A stretch of DNA of 6,278 bases. Origin: Cyanobacteria bacterium UBA8803. Its GTDB lineage: Bacteria > Cyanobacteriota > Cyanobacteriia > Cyanobacteriales > Coleofasciculaceae. Position 1 is the first letter of the stretch; each line of letters opens with the position of its first letter. This document shows, piece by piece, positions 1-6,191 of this stretch. Below the pieces are notes generated by a model. It had not been told where the DNA came from and did not search any database. It saw only the letters and a program-made list of their open reading frames with translations. The stretch lies in assembly GCA_003505715.1 (NCBI GenBank), contig DNXU01000041.1, positions 7,561-13,838 on the forward strand, given 5' to 3'. Both the position numbers and the translations under genes were made by a program.

Positions 1-30
1 GAGCATAGCCGAAGGGAGCATAGCCGAAGG
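1..30. repeat. 15-bp tandem repeat, two copies
   Basis: The unit GAGCATAGCCGAAGG is present twice, perfectly and head to tail (1-15 and 16-30), and is followed by GTAG. Short tandem repeats of this AGCATAGCCGAAGG kind are a familiar intergenic component of filamentous cyanobacterial genomes. The array touches the left window edge, so more copies may lie outside. It ends 26 bases before the start codon of the first gene and so would lie in or near its 5' leader or promoter. No function can be read from it. Confidence 0.75.
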
Positions 31-56
31 GTAGTTGCGTAAGTCGTGAAATTCCT

Positions 57-968
57 ATGAATTCCCAAACCAGAAAAATCTTGTTGCTGAGCTTTATTTT
101 AATCAGTTTAGGCGTAGGGCTGTTATCCAACCCCCGCCACCAGCCGCAGACAGTGCCCTCTTCAGCTGTTCTGCCGCAAATCGAGCAAGATATTCAATAC
201 CAGTACCACTCCCTGGGCAATAGCGTAGTTCACACCCTGTTGATTCCAGCTGGGAGTCGTTTCTCAGTAATGCCTGCTGTGTCTCAAAAGGTAAGTACCT
301 TGGTAAGTTTTGCTCACCAGCATCAAGCCCTAGCAGTAATCAACGGCGGCTTTTTTGATCCGCAAAACCAGAAGTCAACGTCCTACGTTGTGCAGCAAGG
401 AGTTATCGTAGCTGACCCTCGCTTAAACGAGCGGCTTTTCAACAATCCTCGGTTAGCACCTTACTTAGCAAAAATTCTTGACCGTACAGAATTTCGTCGC
501 TATCGTTGCGGTCAAACCGTCCGTTACGATCTTACCCTTCACAGCGAACCAACTCCTCCAAATTGCCAATTAATAGATGCGATCGGAGGCGGTCCGCGTT
601 TGTTGCCAGCACCGACTTTGGTTGCCGAGGGTTTTTTGGATAAGGCCAATGGGCAAGTTATACGAGATCCCCTGGGTAGCAATCAACCCAATGCTAGGAG
701 TGCGGTTGGTATTACTGGTGAGGGTAGCATTCTTTGGGTTATGGTGGCTCAAAAGCCCGAATCTCCTACTAGTTCTGGAATGTCTCTAGAAGCGCTAGCT
801 GCCTTTATGAGAAATTTGGGGGTGGAAAAAGCGATGAATCTAGATGGGGGCAGCTCTTCTTCTCTTTATTACAAGGGCAAGACTTTTTACGGCAAAGTGG
901 ATGAAAAGGGAAATCCTCTCCAGCGGAAAGTTTTATCGGTTCTTTTAGTAAGAGAAAACCAACCTTAA
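57..968 (+). CDS. Exported phosphodiester glycosidase family protein (NAGPA/DUF2233-like)
   Basis: This 303-residue protein has a basic N-terminus followed by a hydrophobic stretch at about residues 8-24, read as a signal peptide or N-terminal anchor. It should therefore act in the periplasm or at the envelope. The family hallmarks appear in order: VINGGFFDP (94-102), DAIGGGPRLL (174-183), NARSAVGI (212-219) and NLDGGSSSSLYY (261-272). These match the phosphodiester glycosidase domain of the mammalian uncovering enzyme NAGPA and bacterial relatives such as sporulation protein YngK/YoaR-type domains. Characterised members remove N-acetylglucosamine from phosphodiesters. The substrate in cyanobacteria is unknown; a role in cell wall or exopolysaccharide turnover is only inference. 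The ATG at 57 places the signal peptide at the N-terminus. No Shine-Dalgarno sequence is visible, which is common in cyanobacteria. The length is normal for the family and the gene looks intact. Confidence 0.85.
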   Translation: MNSQTRKILLLSFILISLGVGLLSNPRHQPQTVPSSAVLPQIEQDIQYQYHSLGNSVVHTLLIPAGSRFSVMPAVSQKVSTLVSFAHQHQALAVINGGFFDPQNQKSTSYVVQQGVIVADPRLNERLFNNPRLAPYLAKILDRTEFRRYRCGQTVRYDLTLHSEPTPPNCQLIDAIGGGPRLLPAPTLVAEGFLDKANGQVIRDPLGSNQPNARSAVGITGEGSILWVMVAQKPESPTSSGMSLEALAAFMRNLGVEKAMNLDGGSSSSLYYKGKTFYGKVDEKGNPLQRKVLSVLLVRENQP

Positions 969-1103
969 TAGATATTGTTTGTAGTAGGCGCTTTCATGGG
1001 GTACAAATGCTTTATTGAACCACTTTCATTGTTTACTACGAAGGGTGTTTATACAAGTTGGGTAGCACTGGTCTGGATATTAGGGGATGAGGGGTTTCTA
1101 TTG

Positions 1104-1138
1104 TTGACATACTACCCCTTGATATGGGTTGTGGTAGT
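1104..1138 (+). promoter_or_regulatory. Possible promoter/operator element before the fibrillin-like gene
   Basis: TTGACA (1104-1109) is a perfect -35-like hexamer, but no good -10 hexamer lies 16-18 bases downstream. Directly after it, ACTACC (1111-1116) and GGTAGT (1133-1138) form an inverted repeat, with an alternative inner pairing of ACCC (1114-1117) to GGGT (1126-1129). The element ends 8 bases before the ATG at 1147, so it would lie in the ribosome-binding region of an mRNA starting further upstream. It could be an operator or a small 5' leader hairpin, or it could be chance. Confidence 0.25.
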
Positions 1139-1146
1139 CTTATTCT

Positions 1147-1779
1147 ATGGATAGCTATCTGACAAACACTGACCGACTTGACACCACTCCCTTACGAGAC
1201 GAGGTACTCAACCAAGCTGTTGAGTTTTTGACAACTCTAGGCACAACTGCTCCTGCGCCTGCGGCAGTGGTTGAAGCACTGTTAATGGCAGAGAAGACAG
1301 CTAAACAGGCCAAAGTGTGCTATGCCTGGGAGCAGTTGCATGGCACCTGGCGCTTGGGATTTATTACGGGAACTAAGAAATCGCGCCAGAGGGCAGGGGT
1401 GATTCTAGGAGCTGGACGTTTCCTGCCTAAGTGGGTCAAGATTCATCTTTCTTATTTGCAGTCAGAACCTGGTAGTGATCGCGGCACTGTGGAAAATTCC
1501 GTTGCACTTGGATTGTTGCAGATTGTTCTTACTGGTCCGACACAGTTTTGGCCGAAGATGAATATCCTAACGTTCGATTTCACTCGCATGAGAGTATTAT
1601 TGTCTGGACGGCAGCTTTACTCTGGTTACATTAGAGGGGGGCAAGAGCGGGAAAGAAGCTTTTACCAGCAAAAAGTGAAACAGCAGGCATTCTTCACCTA
1701 CTTTCTAGTGCAAGACCAATACATTGCGGCTAGGGGCAGGGGTGGTGGGTTGGCCTTGTGGACAAGGGCTTCTGTTTAG
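1147..1779 (+). CDS. PAP/fibrillin-like (plastid lipid-associated protein family) protein
   Basis: This 210-residue soluble protein has no signal peptide or membrane segment. An N-terminal helical part (about 15-60) is followed by a lipocalin-like core. The core contains LHGTWRLGFITGTKK (64-78), AGVILGAGRFLPKWVKIH (83-100), ENSVALGLLQIVLTGP (116-131), MNILTFDFTRMRV (138-150) and a Gly-rich end, AARGRGGGLALW (194-205). The GTWRL opening, the NILTFDF strand and the ARGRGGGLALW ending resemble PAP/fibrillin proteins of chloroplasts and cyanobacteria. Members associate with thylakoid membranes or plastoglobule lipid bodies and are thought to bind hydrophobic molecules; the ligand here is unknown. 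The ATG at 1147 has no clear Shine-Dalgarno sequence. The gene lies 119 bases upstream of bvdR on the same strand, so shared transcription is possible. The family call is by motif resemblance and is moderately secure. Confidence 0.65.
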   Translation: MDSYLTNTDRLDTTPLRDEVLNQAVEFLTTLGTTAPAPAAVVEALLMAEKTAKQAKVCYAWEQLHGTWRLGFITGTKKSRQRAGVILGAGRFLPKWVKIHLSYLQSEPGSDRGTVENSVALGLLQIVLTGPTQFWPKMNILTFDFTRMRVLLSGRQLYSGYIRGGQERERSFYQQKVKQQAFFTYFLVQDQYIAARGRGGGLALWTRASV

Positions 1780-1879
1780 GAAGCGATCGCTTCTTATTAG
1801 TAGAAACAGGCTGGCAAAATGGTTATCGCATCTATGGAACACCCAGTACATCCAGGCATTTTGGCAGTTTATCAAAATT

Positions 1880-1900
1880 ATTTTTAACCGGACATGATAT
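1880..1900 (-). repeat. Dispersed short repeat, copy A (overlaps bvdR start region)
   Basis: Read on the minus strand, 1895-1880 is ATGTCCGGTTAAAAAT, preceded by ATATC. The 14-mer ACCGGACATGATAT at 1887-1900 is repeated exactly in inverted orientation at 6258-6271. A third, more diverged copy is at 2958-2973. This copy abuts the candidate bvdR start codons at 1899 and 1902, so it forms the end of the bvdR leader or contributes its first bases. Confidence 0.5.
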
Positions 1901-2879
1901 GATGAGTTCTACCTCTATGCCAATCAGAGCTGGTATTGTTGGTACTGGATATGCGGCAAATCAACGCGCCCAAGCTTTGCAGGCAGATGAGCGATCGCAT
2001 TTAGTCGTTTTCAGCGGTCATACCTCAGAAAAAATCCAAGAGTTTGCCCACAACTACGAAACCTCAGCCGTTGATTCTTGGCAGCAGGTGGTAGAGCATC
2101 CGAAAGTGGATTTGGTATTTATTTGTACGATTAATCGAGATCACGGTGCGATCGCTCGTGCTGCCTTAGCAGCAGGGAAGCATGTCGCGATCGAATATCC
2201 TATCTCTCTCGACGCCGAAGAAGCGGAATCCTTAATTGCGCTAGCCCACTCTCAGGGCAAACTCCTTCATGTAGAACATATTGAGCTACTGGGTGGTTTG
2301 CATCAAGTCCTGCGGCAATCTTTACCCGAAATTGGCAACCCGTTTTATGCCCGTTACACTACCATCGTGCCAAAACGCCCTGCACCCCAGCGCTGGACTT
2401 ATCACCCAGAACTTTTTGGCTTTCCCTTCAAAGCTGCCCTCCCCCACATGCATCGATTTACGAACCTGTTTGGTACTGTTGATTCTGTTAGCTGTCAGTA
2501 TCGCTCTTGGGGTGTAGGTGACTACTATAGTGCCTGTTTGTGTACTGCCCAACTGCGTTTTACCAGCGGTCTGATCGCCGCAGTTACTTACGGTAAAGGG
2601 GAAACCTTCTGGCAGGGATTGCGCAATTTTGAAGTCCATGGCGATCGCGGAACGCTAGTTTTTGAGGGGGAACAGGGCACCCTGATTCGGGGCGAGGAAC
2701 GGATACCCATTGAAGTACCGGGGCGGCGGGGTTTGTTTGTGAAAGATACGCAAATGGTATTAGATTACCTAGCTACAGGAAAGCCCCTCTATGTATCTCC
2801 CCAGGAGAGTTTGTATGCTCTTAAGGTAGGAGAAGCAGCGCGTCAGTCAGCAGAAACGGGTGAAGCAATTGTTTTGTAG
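1899..2879 (+). CDS. bvdR: Biliverdin reductase (Gfo/Idh/MocA fold)
   Basis: The product reduces biliverdin IXalpha to bilirubin with NAD(P)H, downstream of heme oxygenase, and is cytoplasmic. The N-terminal Rossmann motif is IVGTGYAA (13-20). It is followed by INRDHGAIARAALAAGKHV (79-97), EYPIS (99-103), HVEHIELLGG (124-133), PAPQRWTYH (161-169), FGFPFKAAL (173-181) and RFTNLFGTV (186-194). These segments track the Synechocystis BvdR sequence (slr1784, 328 residues) as I remember it. The frame is open from 1758, overlapping the previous gene, but residues before 1899 match nothing expected. Starts at 1899 (326 aa), 1902 or 1917 all suit the family; 1899 is chosen for length. No Shine-Dalgarno sequence is visible. 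The residue aligned with essential Arg185 is His183 (CAC, 2445-2447), which raises doubt about normal catalysis although the fold looks intact. Confidence 0.87.
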   Translation: MMSSTSMPIRAGIVGTGYAANQRAQALQADERSHLVVFSGHTSEKIQEFAHNYETSAVDSWQQVVEHPKVDLVFICTINRDHGAIARAALAAGKHVAIEYPISLDAEEAESLIALAHSQGKLLHVEHIELLGGLHQVLRQSLPEIGNPFYARYTTIVPKRPAPQRWTYHPELFGFPFKAALPHMHRFTNLFGTVDSVSCQYRSWGVGDYYSACLCTAQLRFTSGLIAAVTYGKGETFWQGLRNFEVHGDRGTLVFEGEQGTLIRGEERIPIEVPGRRGLFVKDTQMVLDYLATGKPLYVSPQESLYALKVGEAARQSAETGEAIVL

Positions 2880-2957
2880 CGGTTCTCACTTGGTTGAAGT
2901 AAAAGTATCTGGGTTTTTTGTTCTCCTGCTTCATCGTTCATTGCCTGGAGTTATAGG

Positions 2958-2973
2958 ATGTCTGGTTAAACAC
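2958..2973 (+). repeat. Dispersed short repeat, copy B
   Basis: ATGTCTGGTTAAACAC matches copy C (6263-6278) at 14 of 16 positions and copy A in its first 13 positions except one. It lies between the bvdR stop and the palindromic element at 2988-3050. The function is unknown. Confidence 0.4.
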
Positions 2974-2987
2974 CCCTAATATCTGTA

Positions 2988-3050
2988 GGGGCGGGTTTAG
3001 GGACAAATATTAGAGGCAACTCAGATATGTCCTAAGTCGAAACCCGCCCT
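2988..3050. repeat. Palindromic intergenic repeat / hairpin between convergent genes
   Basis: GGGCGGGTTT (2989-2998) and AAACCCGCCC (3040-3049) form a perfect 10-bp inverted repeat. The stem can extend through AGGGACAAATAT (2999-3010) against ATATGTCCT (3024-3032), across a small asymmetric bulge. Elements of the form TAGGGGCGGGTTT...AAACCCGCCCCTA are recurrent intergenic palindromes in cyanobacteria. This one lies 4 bases past the stop of the minus-strand gene and about 110 bases past the bvdR stop, so it may act as a bidirectional transcription end. No T-run follows on either strand, so it is not a canonical intrinsic terminator. Confidence 0.65.
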
Positions 3051-3053
3051 GGT

Positions 3054-3428
3054 TCATTCTAGTTCAATTTGCACTTCTACTCTTTCAGCGTCGCTGAAGG
3101 GGTCGTTTTGGGGGAAGGATAAGGGATCGATGGGCGGTAATAAGGGTTTATCAGCCACAACTTGCACTCCTTCAGCGATCTGCCAGTTCACGCCATCTGC
3201 GTAAGTACTATCATTCCTACTCAATAAGAAATTTTGAGAATCATCTACAAAGAATCGATTGAAGTCATCCTCTACCGTTCTCCGGGTAATACCTACCAGA
3301 GACTCACCCGATAAAGTCACGTCTGAAGTTTCTGAGTTGGCAGCTAGAGTTGATTGGGCGCAAACCGAACTAGCTGAACCAGCGATCGCAACGAGGACTC
3401 CTAAGGCAGTAATAACTCTGCGTTGCAT
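3054..3428 (-). CDS. Hypothetical small exported acidic protein
   Basis: This 124-residue protein belongs to no family I recognise. Residues 1-24 form a clear signal peptide: MQRR, then a hydrophobic core (VITALGVLVAIAG), then a likely signal peptidase I site after VCA (residue 24). The mature part of about 100 residues is strongly acidic, with 19 Asp/Glu against 6 Arg/Lys. It contains DDFNRFFVDDSQNFLLSRND (54-73) and ends in a proline-rich stretch (LLPPIDPLSFPQNDP) followed by VEVQIELE. No lipobox is seen; Cys23 lies before the predicted cleavage site, so it is not a lipoprotein cysteine. The start is supported by GGGAG (3440 to 3436) with 7-base spacing. Signal peptide, ribosome-binding site and HIP1 site together argue for a real gene. 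It converges on bvdR and lies 180 bases downstream of the WD40 gene. Confidence 0.75.
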   Translation of the reverse strand: MQRRVITALGVLVAIAGSASSVCAQSTLAANSETSDVTLSGESLVGITRRTVEDDFNRFFVDDSQNFLLSRNDSTYADGVNWQIAEGVQVVADKPLLPPIDPLSFPQNDPFSDAERVEVQIELE

Positions 3429-3435
3429 GGATTTT

Positions 3436-3440
3436 CTCCC
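3436..3440 (-). promoter_or_regulatory. Ribosome binding site of the small exported protein gene
   Basis: Read on the minus strand, GGGAG is followed by 7 bases and then the ATG at 3428-3426. This is the only clear Shine-Dalgarno sequence among the genes of this window, and it fixes the start of the 124-residue protein. Confidence 0.7.
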
Positions 3441-3500
3441 AATTAGAGTTCGTTACTTTTATGATTTCCTATTTGATTACTATTAACCTCTATCGGAAGA

Positions 3501-3528
3501 GACGAGCGAGCGGCAAATCGCTATCGTC
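3501..3528. other. Imperfect stem-loop between the two minus-strand genes
   Basis: GACGAGCGA (3501-3509) pairs with TCGC (3518-3521) and TCGTC (3524-3528), leaving a 2-base bulge (TA) and an 8-base loop. It lies between the end of the WD40 gene and the start of the small exported protein gene. It could mark the end of the first transcript or be an operator for the second. No T-run follows on the minus strand. Confidence 0.3.
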
Positions 3529-3608
3529 TAGAAGATAGATTGATAGTAAGGTTAGCTTTGGTGTAGCGCACCCTACTAGAGGCTCACACCGGATGCCTCC
3601 TCACTCGC

Positions 3609-6014
3609 TTAACTAAGGCTAATCGCGATCGCACAAACTGCCTCTCCCTCCTTAGCCAGTGTTTGTAGTAGTTTTCCTTGATGGAGATCCCAAATTTTGA
3701 GCGTATCCTCACTGGCACCGATCAGGTGTTGGCCATCGGGACTAATGGCAACTGCACGAACTCCTCCGGTACAATCAGTGAAGGTGTGCAGCAGTTTTCT
3801 ACTGCTCAAATTCCACACTTTTACTGTTTTATCTTCACTGCCACTGACCATAGTTTGCCCGTCCGGACTAATGGCAAGGGCCGTAACGCTGCCTAGATGT
3901 CCGGTGAGGGTGTCGAGTAGGTCTTCTGTGAGCATATTCCAAATTCTGATCGTTTTATCCTCACTGCCACTGACTAGAATTCGACCATCTGGACTTAGGG
4001 CAAGGGCATGAACCCACTTTTTATGGCCAAAGAAAGTATGGAGGGGTTCTCCGGTTTGTAAGTCCCAGAGTTTGATTTTGTGAGAACCGCTAGCCAGAGT
4101 CTGCCCATTAGGACTGATGGCAAGGGCATGGATCTGCCTTCTGTGTCCGAAAAGAGTGCGGAGTAATTTTCCGGTTTGCAGGTGCCAGATTTGGATATAA
4201 CTTCTTTCCTGAGTTTGATTGCAACTAGCGATGGTTTGTCCATCACTGCCGATCGCTAAGGTGACAACTTGGCCGGAATTTCGAGCAATTAGGTAGCTAG
4301 AAGGGGGTTGCCAGTCCGATCGGTCGAGATGGCAAAGCTTAATCGTGTTGCAAGCCTCATTCCGAACGAGGCTTTGGCCGTCAGGACTGAGGGCAATAGT
4401 ACAAAGATTTTCCCATTGCTTGGTTAGGGTCGAGTCAACACCATTATTATTTTGATGGGATGCGATCGCTGCAATTCCTTCCTCCACTTGGCTAACGCCC
4501 CAATCGTCTCCTAAAGCTAGCAAACAGGTTTTCAGGGTTTCGCAATAGTCTCGGTCTGTTGTGGTTAAGGCAGACTGCATTACCTCTAACGGACTCATGC
4601 CTTCTAGTTGAGGCACCTGTCGCTGTTGCAGCCAGATCTTGAGGGAATAATCCAATTGTTCCTTAGCCCAAGATTTATCTGATAGATGAGCTAGACTCTG
4701 GGCAAGTTTTAACGCTAATTCCGGTTCCCAGTAAGGCCGTTCCCTGAGGAGTGCCTTGAATACATCCTGATAAATTGCGATCGTGGTTTGGATCGTGGCT
4801 GGTAGGAGTGTTTCGTCTGGCAGATCTTGGGTGAGTTGGGGTAACAGTTCCGGTAATAGGGGGGATACATCATGGTGAATCAGATGGTGAATATCTGTTA
4901 CCCAACCTGCAACCAGACAGTGGCAGGTATTTAAAAACTGACACAGGGCTTGGAAATCCTGAGAGTTGACCTTGTAAGAGAAGTGTAGTTCGCTAGTGTT
5001 AATCCCAGCCTGCTCTAATTCCTCCATATCTTCCAGAATTGCCAAATTGATAGCTTTGTCCCCCCCTAGTCGGTTCACCTCTACTAAGGTTCGGCCTACA
5101 GCGAGGAGTTTGTTTCTCGTTTCTTTCCACTTCTGGGCACGGGCTTTGGCGGAGGAGTAGATCAATTCACGGTAAGCTACTTTCAGAATCGTTTCATAGC
5201 AATAGCTTTCTTGGCCTAAACCCCAGTAAGCCATCCGGAAATTTAGAAAATCACCAACAATTTCTGACTCTAAAATTAATGTTGGCTCTGATTTGAGCAG
5301 GCCAAATAGAGCTTTAATACTTGATTCACTGTGAAAACGCTTGCTCTCCCAAGCCCCACCTAAAAATTCCGTGGGTCTAAGTGGGCTGTGCAGCGGATAT
5401 TTCTGGCTGAGAAACTCCCGCAACCCTTGAGCCAAGCTAAGTTCTAGGTCTGGCATCCCTAGAATATCTTCGTCGAATTGGTCGAGCGGTAACTGGGGAG
5501 GTGCCACAAAAATGCGCAGGGGTAAGCGATCGCTAGGATGGCGAGATTCTAAAAGTTGGGTCGGAAATAACCGTAAAGGCCAATTGTCAAGAATTTTATG
5601 GACTTCAGGCAATTGCAGCATGGTTTCCCGATGATGAACTGCAACTTGCAATAGGGTCTCGCGCTTGTAAGTTGCTAATTGCTGCTGTAGTAGTTTCTGC
5701 TGTTGAAAGGCCAGTTTCTGGGAATTCCTATCTGTTTGGTCGATAGTTGCAGTAACATTTTGGATAAACTGTTGAATCTCATCAATTTTTTCACAGCCTA
5801 GTTTGGCTAGTTTGTCTTGAAAGGCAGGTGCTTCCTTTTGGAGTTCAATAGAGGTATCTATGCCTAAAGACTTGAGCATCATCTGAGCTTGACGCTGCTG
5901 TTTCTCCTCCAGCTCATCTTGTATATTTTTTAACAGACTGCTCGTTCCGGCATAGACTAAGGTTTTCAATACAGGTTTAGCAACTTCCAGGAATAAGTTA
6001 AGCCACGGCTCCAT
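3609..6014 (-). CDS. Large WD40-repeat protein with coiled-coil N-terminus and uncharacterised central region
   Basis: This 801-residue protein has three parts. Residues 1-30 form a mildly hydrophobic helix-rich start (WLNLFLEVAKPVLKTLVYAG), and about 30-135 is charged and Gln-rich, probably coiled coil. Residues about 140-525 are a mostly helical region of unknown function. It includes RLPLRIFVAPPQLPLDQFDE (163-182), TEFLGGAWESKRFH (215-228), LILESEIVGDFLNFRMAYWG (246-265) and KARAQKWKETRNKLL (290-304), which I associate with other cyanobacterial proteins having varied C-termini. Residues about 532-801 are WD40 repeats: six, the first degenerate, plus the first strand of a seventh. Typical blades are SPDGRILVSGSEDKTIRIW (674-692) and SPDGQTMVSGSEDKTVKVW (716-734). 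WD40 propellers are interaction platforms; partners are unknown. No catalytic domain is evident. In-frame upstream codons reach a stop without another ATG, so 6014 is the first possible ATG. No Shine-Dalgarno sequence is seen. Confidence 0.85.
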   Translation of the reverse strand: MEPWLNLFLEVAKPVLKTLVYAGTSSLLKNIQDELEEKQQRQAQMMLKSLGIDTSIELQKEAPAFQDKLAKLGCEKIDEIQQFIQNVTATIDQTDRNSQKLAFQQQKLLQQQLATYKRETLLQVAVHHRETMLQLPEVHKILDNWPLRLFPTQLLESRHPSDRLPLRIFVAPPQLPLDQFDEDILGMPDLELSLAQGLREFLSQKYPLHSPLRPTEFLGGAWESKRFHSESSIKALFGLLKSEPTLILESEIVGDFLNFRMAYWGLGQESYCYETILKVAYRELIYSSAKARAQKWKETRNKLLAVGRTLVEVNRLGGDKAINLAILEDMEELEQAGINTSELHFSYKVNSQDFQALCQFLNTCHCLVAGWVTDIHHLIHHDVSPLLPELLPQLTQDLPDETLLPATIQTTIAIYQDVFKALLRERPYWEPELALKLAQSLAHLSDKSWAKEQLDYSLKIWLQQRQVPQLEGMSPLEVMQSALTTTDRDYCETLKTCLLALGDDWGVSQVEEGIAAIASHQNNNGVDSTLTKQWENLCTIALSPDGQSLVRNEACNTIKLCHLDRSDWQPPSSYLIARNSGQVVTLAIGSDGQTIASCNQTQERSYIQIWHLQTGKLLRTLFGHRRQIHALAISPNGQTLASGSHKIKLWDLQTGEPLHTFFGHKKWVHALALSPDGRILVSGSEDKTIRIWNMLTEDLLDTLTGHLGSVTALAISPDGQTMVSGSEDKTVKVWNLSSRKLLHTFTDCTGGVRAVAISPDGQHLIGASEDTLKIWDLHQGKLLQTLAKEGEAVCAIAISLS
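3612..4421 (-). repeat. WD40 repeat array (six repeats plus a partial seventh)
   Basis: Repeat units of about 40-46 codons start near residues 534, 581, 627, 667, 708, 750 and 791 of the WD40 protein. Blades 4 and 5 are the most alike. At DNA level, 3826-3848 and 3952-3974 share 23 bases with one mismatch, encoding the SGSEDKT segment, which suggests recent internal duplication or conversion. Blade 1 lacks a proper WD dipeptide (LCHLD) and blade 7 consists only of EAVCAIAISLS before the stop. Confidence 0.8.
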
Positions 6015-6132
6015 GACTGGTGTTGGGTTTAATAAACTGCATTAGTCGAGTTGCACTTTTCCTGATGATGAGGATGGCGATGAATGGATGGTACTGCTGA
6101 AAGGGAGTTCCACAGGAAAAAGCATCCTATCT

Positions 6133-6191
6133 ATGGGCGAGTTGCCTTCCCAGAGGAAATAGGGCAACCCATTAAATCTGTTGACTCGCCC
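6133..6191. other. Inverted-repeat structure upstream of the WD40 gene
   Basis: GGGCGAGT (6135-6142) and ACTCGCCC (6184-6191) are a perfect 8-bp inverted repeat. A competing hairpin is possible: ATGGG (6133-6137) with CCCAT (6168-6172), plus TTGCC (6142-6146) with GGCAA (6163-6167), leaving CGAG bulged. The two pairings share the GGGCGAG strand and so exclude each other. The rest of 6015-6278 shows no convincing gene. This element is about 120 bases upstream of the WD40 gene start and could be part of its leader, a small RNA or an intergenic repeat. Confidence 0.35.

Noticed and set aside
570..789. Small open frames on both strands inside the phosphodiester glycosidase gene
   Set aside because: They are shadows of a gene with clear family motifs and have no motifs, signal peptide or ribosome-binding site of their own.
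974..1039. ATTGTTT direct copies (974, 1028) next to GTAGTA/TACTAC arms as a mobile-element trace or terminator
   Set aside because: The matches are 6-7 bases in AT-rich sequence separated by about 50 bases, which is within chance. The 178-base gap is otherwise unremarkable on its left side.
1819..1887. 22-codon plus-strand open frame (MVIASMEHPVHPGILAVYQN...) between the fibrillin-like gene and bvdR
   Set aside because: It is too short, lacks a ribosome-binding site, and no known peptide is recognised.
1758..1898. Upstream extension of the bvdR frame to an ATG at 1758
   Set aside because: It would overlap the end of the fibrillin-like gene by 22 bases and add 47 residues with no resemblance to the family. 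Starts at 1899-1917 give the expected length of about 320-328 residues.
2281..2639. Open frames on both strands inside bvdR
   Set aside because: They are out-of-frame shadows of well-conserved biliverdin reductase sequence.
3579..3599. GAGGC/GCCTC stem just after the WD40 gene stop as an intrinsic terminator
   Set aside because: It has only a 5-bp stem with an 11-base loop, and no T-run follows on the minus strand.
3678..4246. Open frames on both strands across the WD40 repeats
   Set aside because: They repeat in step with the WD40 units, as expected for shadow frames of an internally repetitive gene.
6046..6162. Plus-strand open stretch reading DDEDGDEWMVLLKGSSTGKS and ending at a TAG at 6160-6162
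   Set aside because: It is only about 38 codons, has no start codon before the internal Met at 6088, and matches no known family. The GSSTGKS segment lacks the correct Walker A spacing. It may be a gene remnant but cannot be supported.
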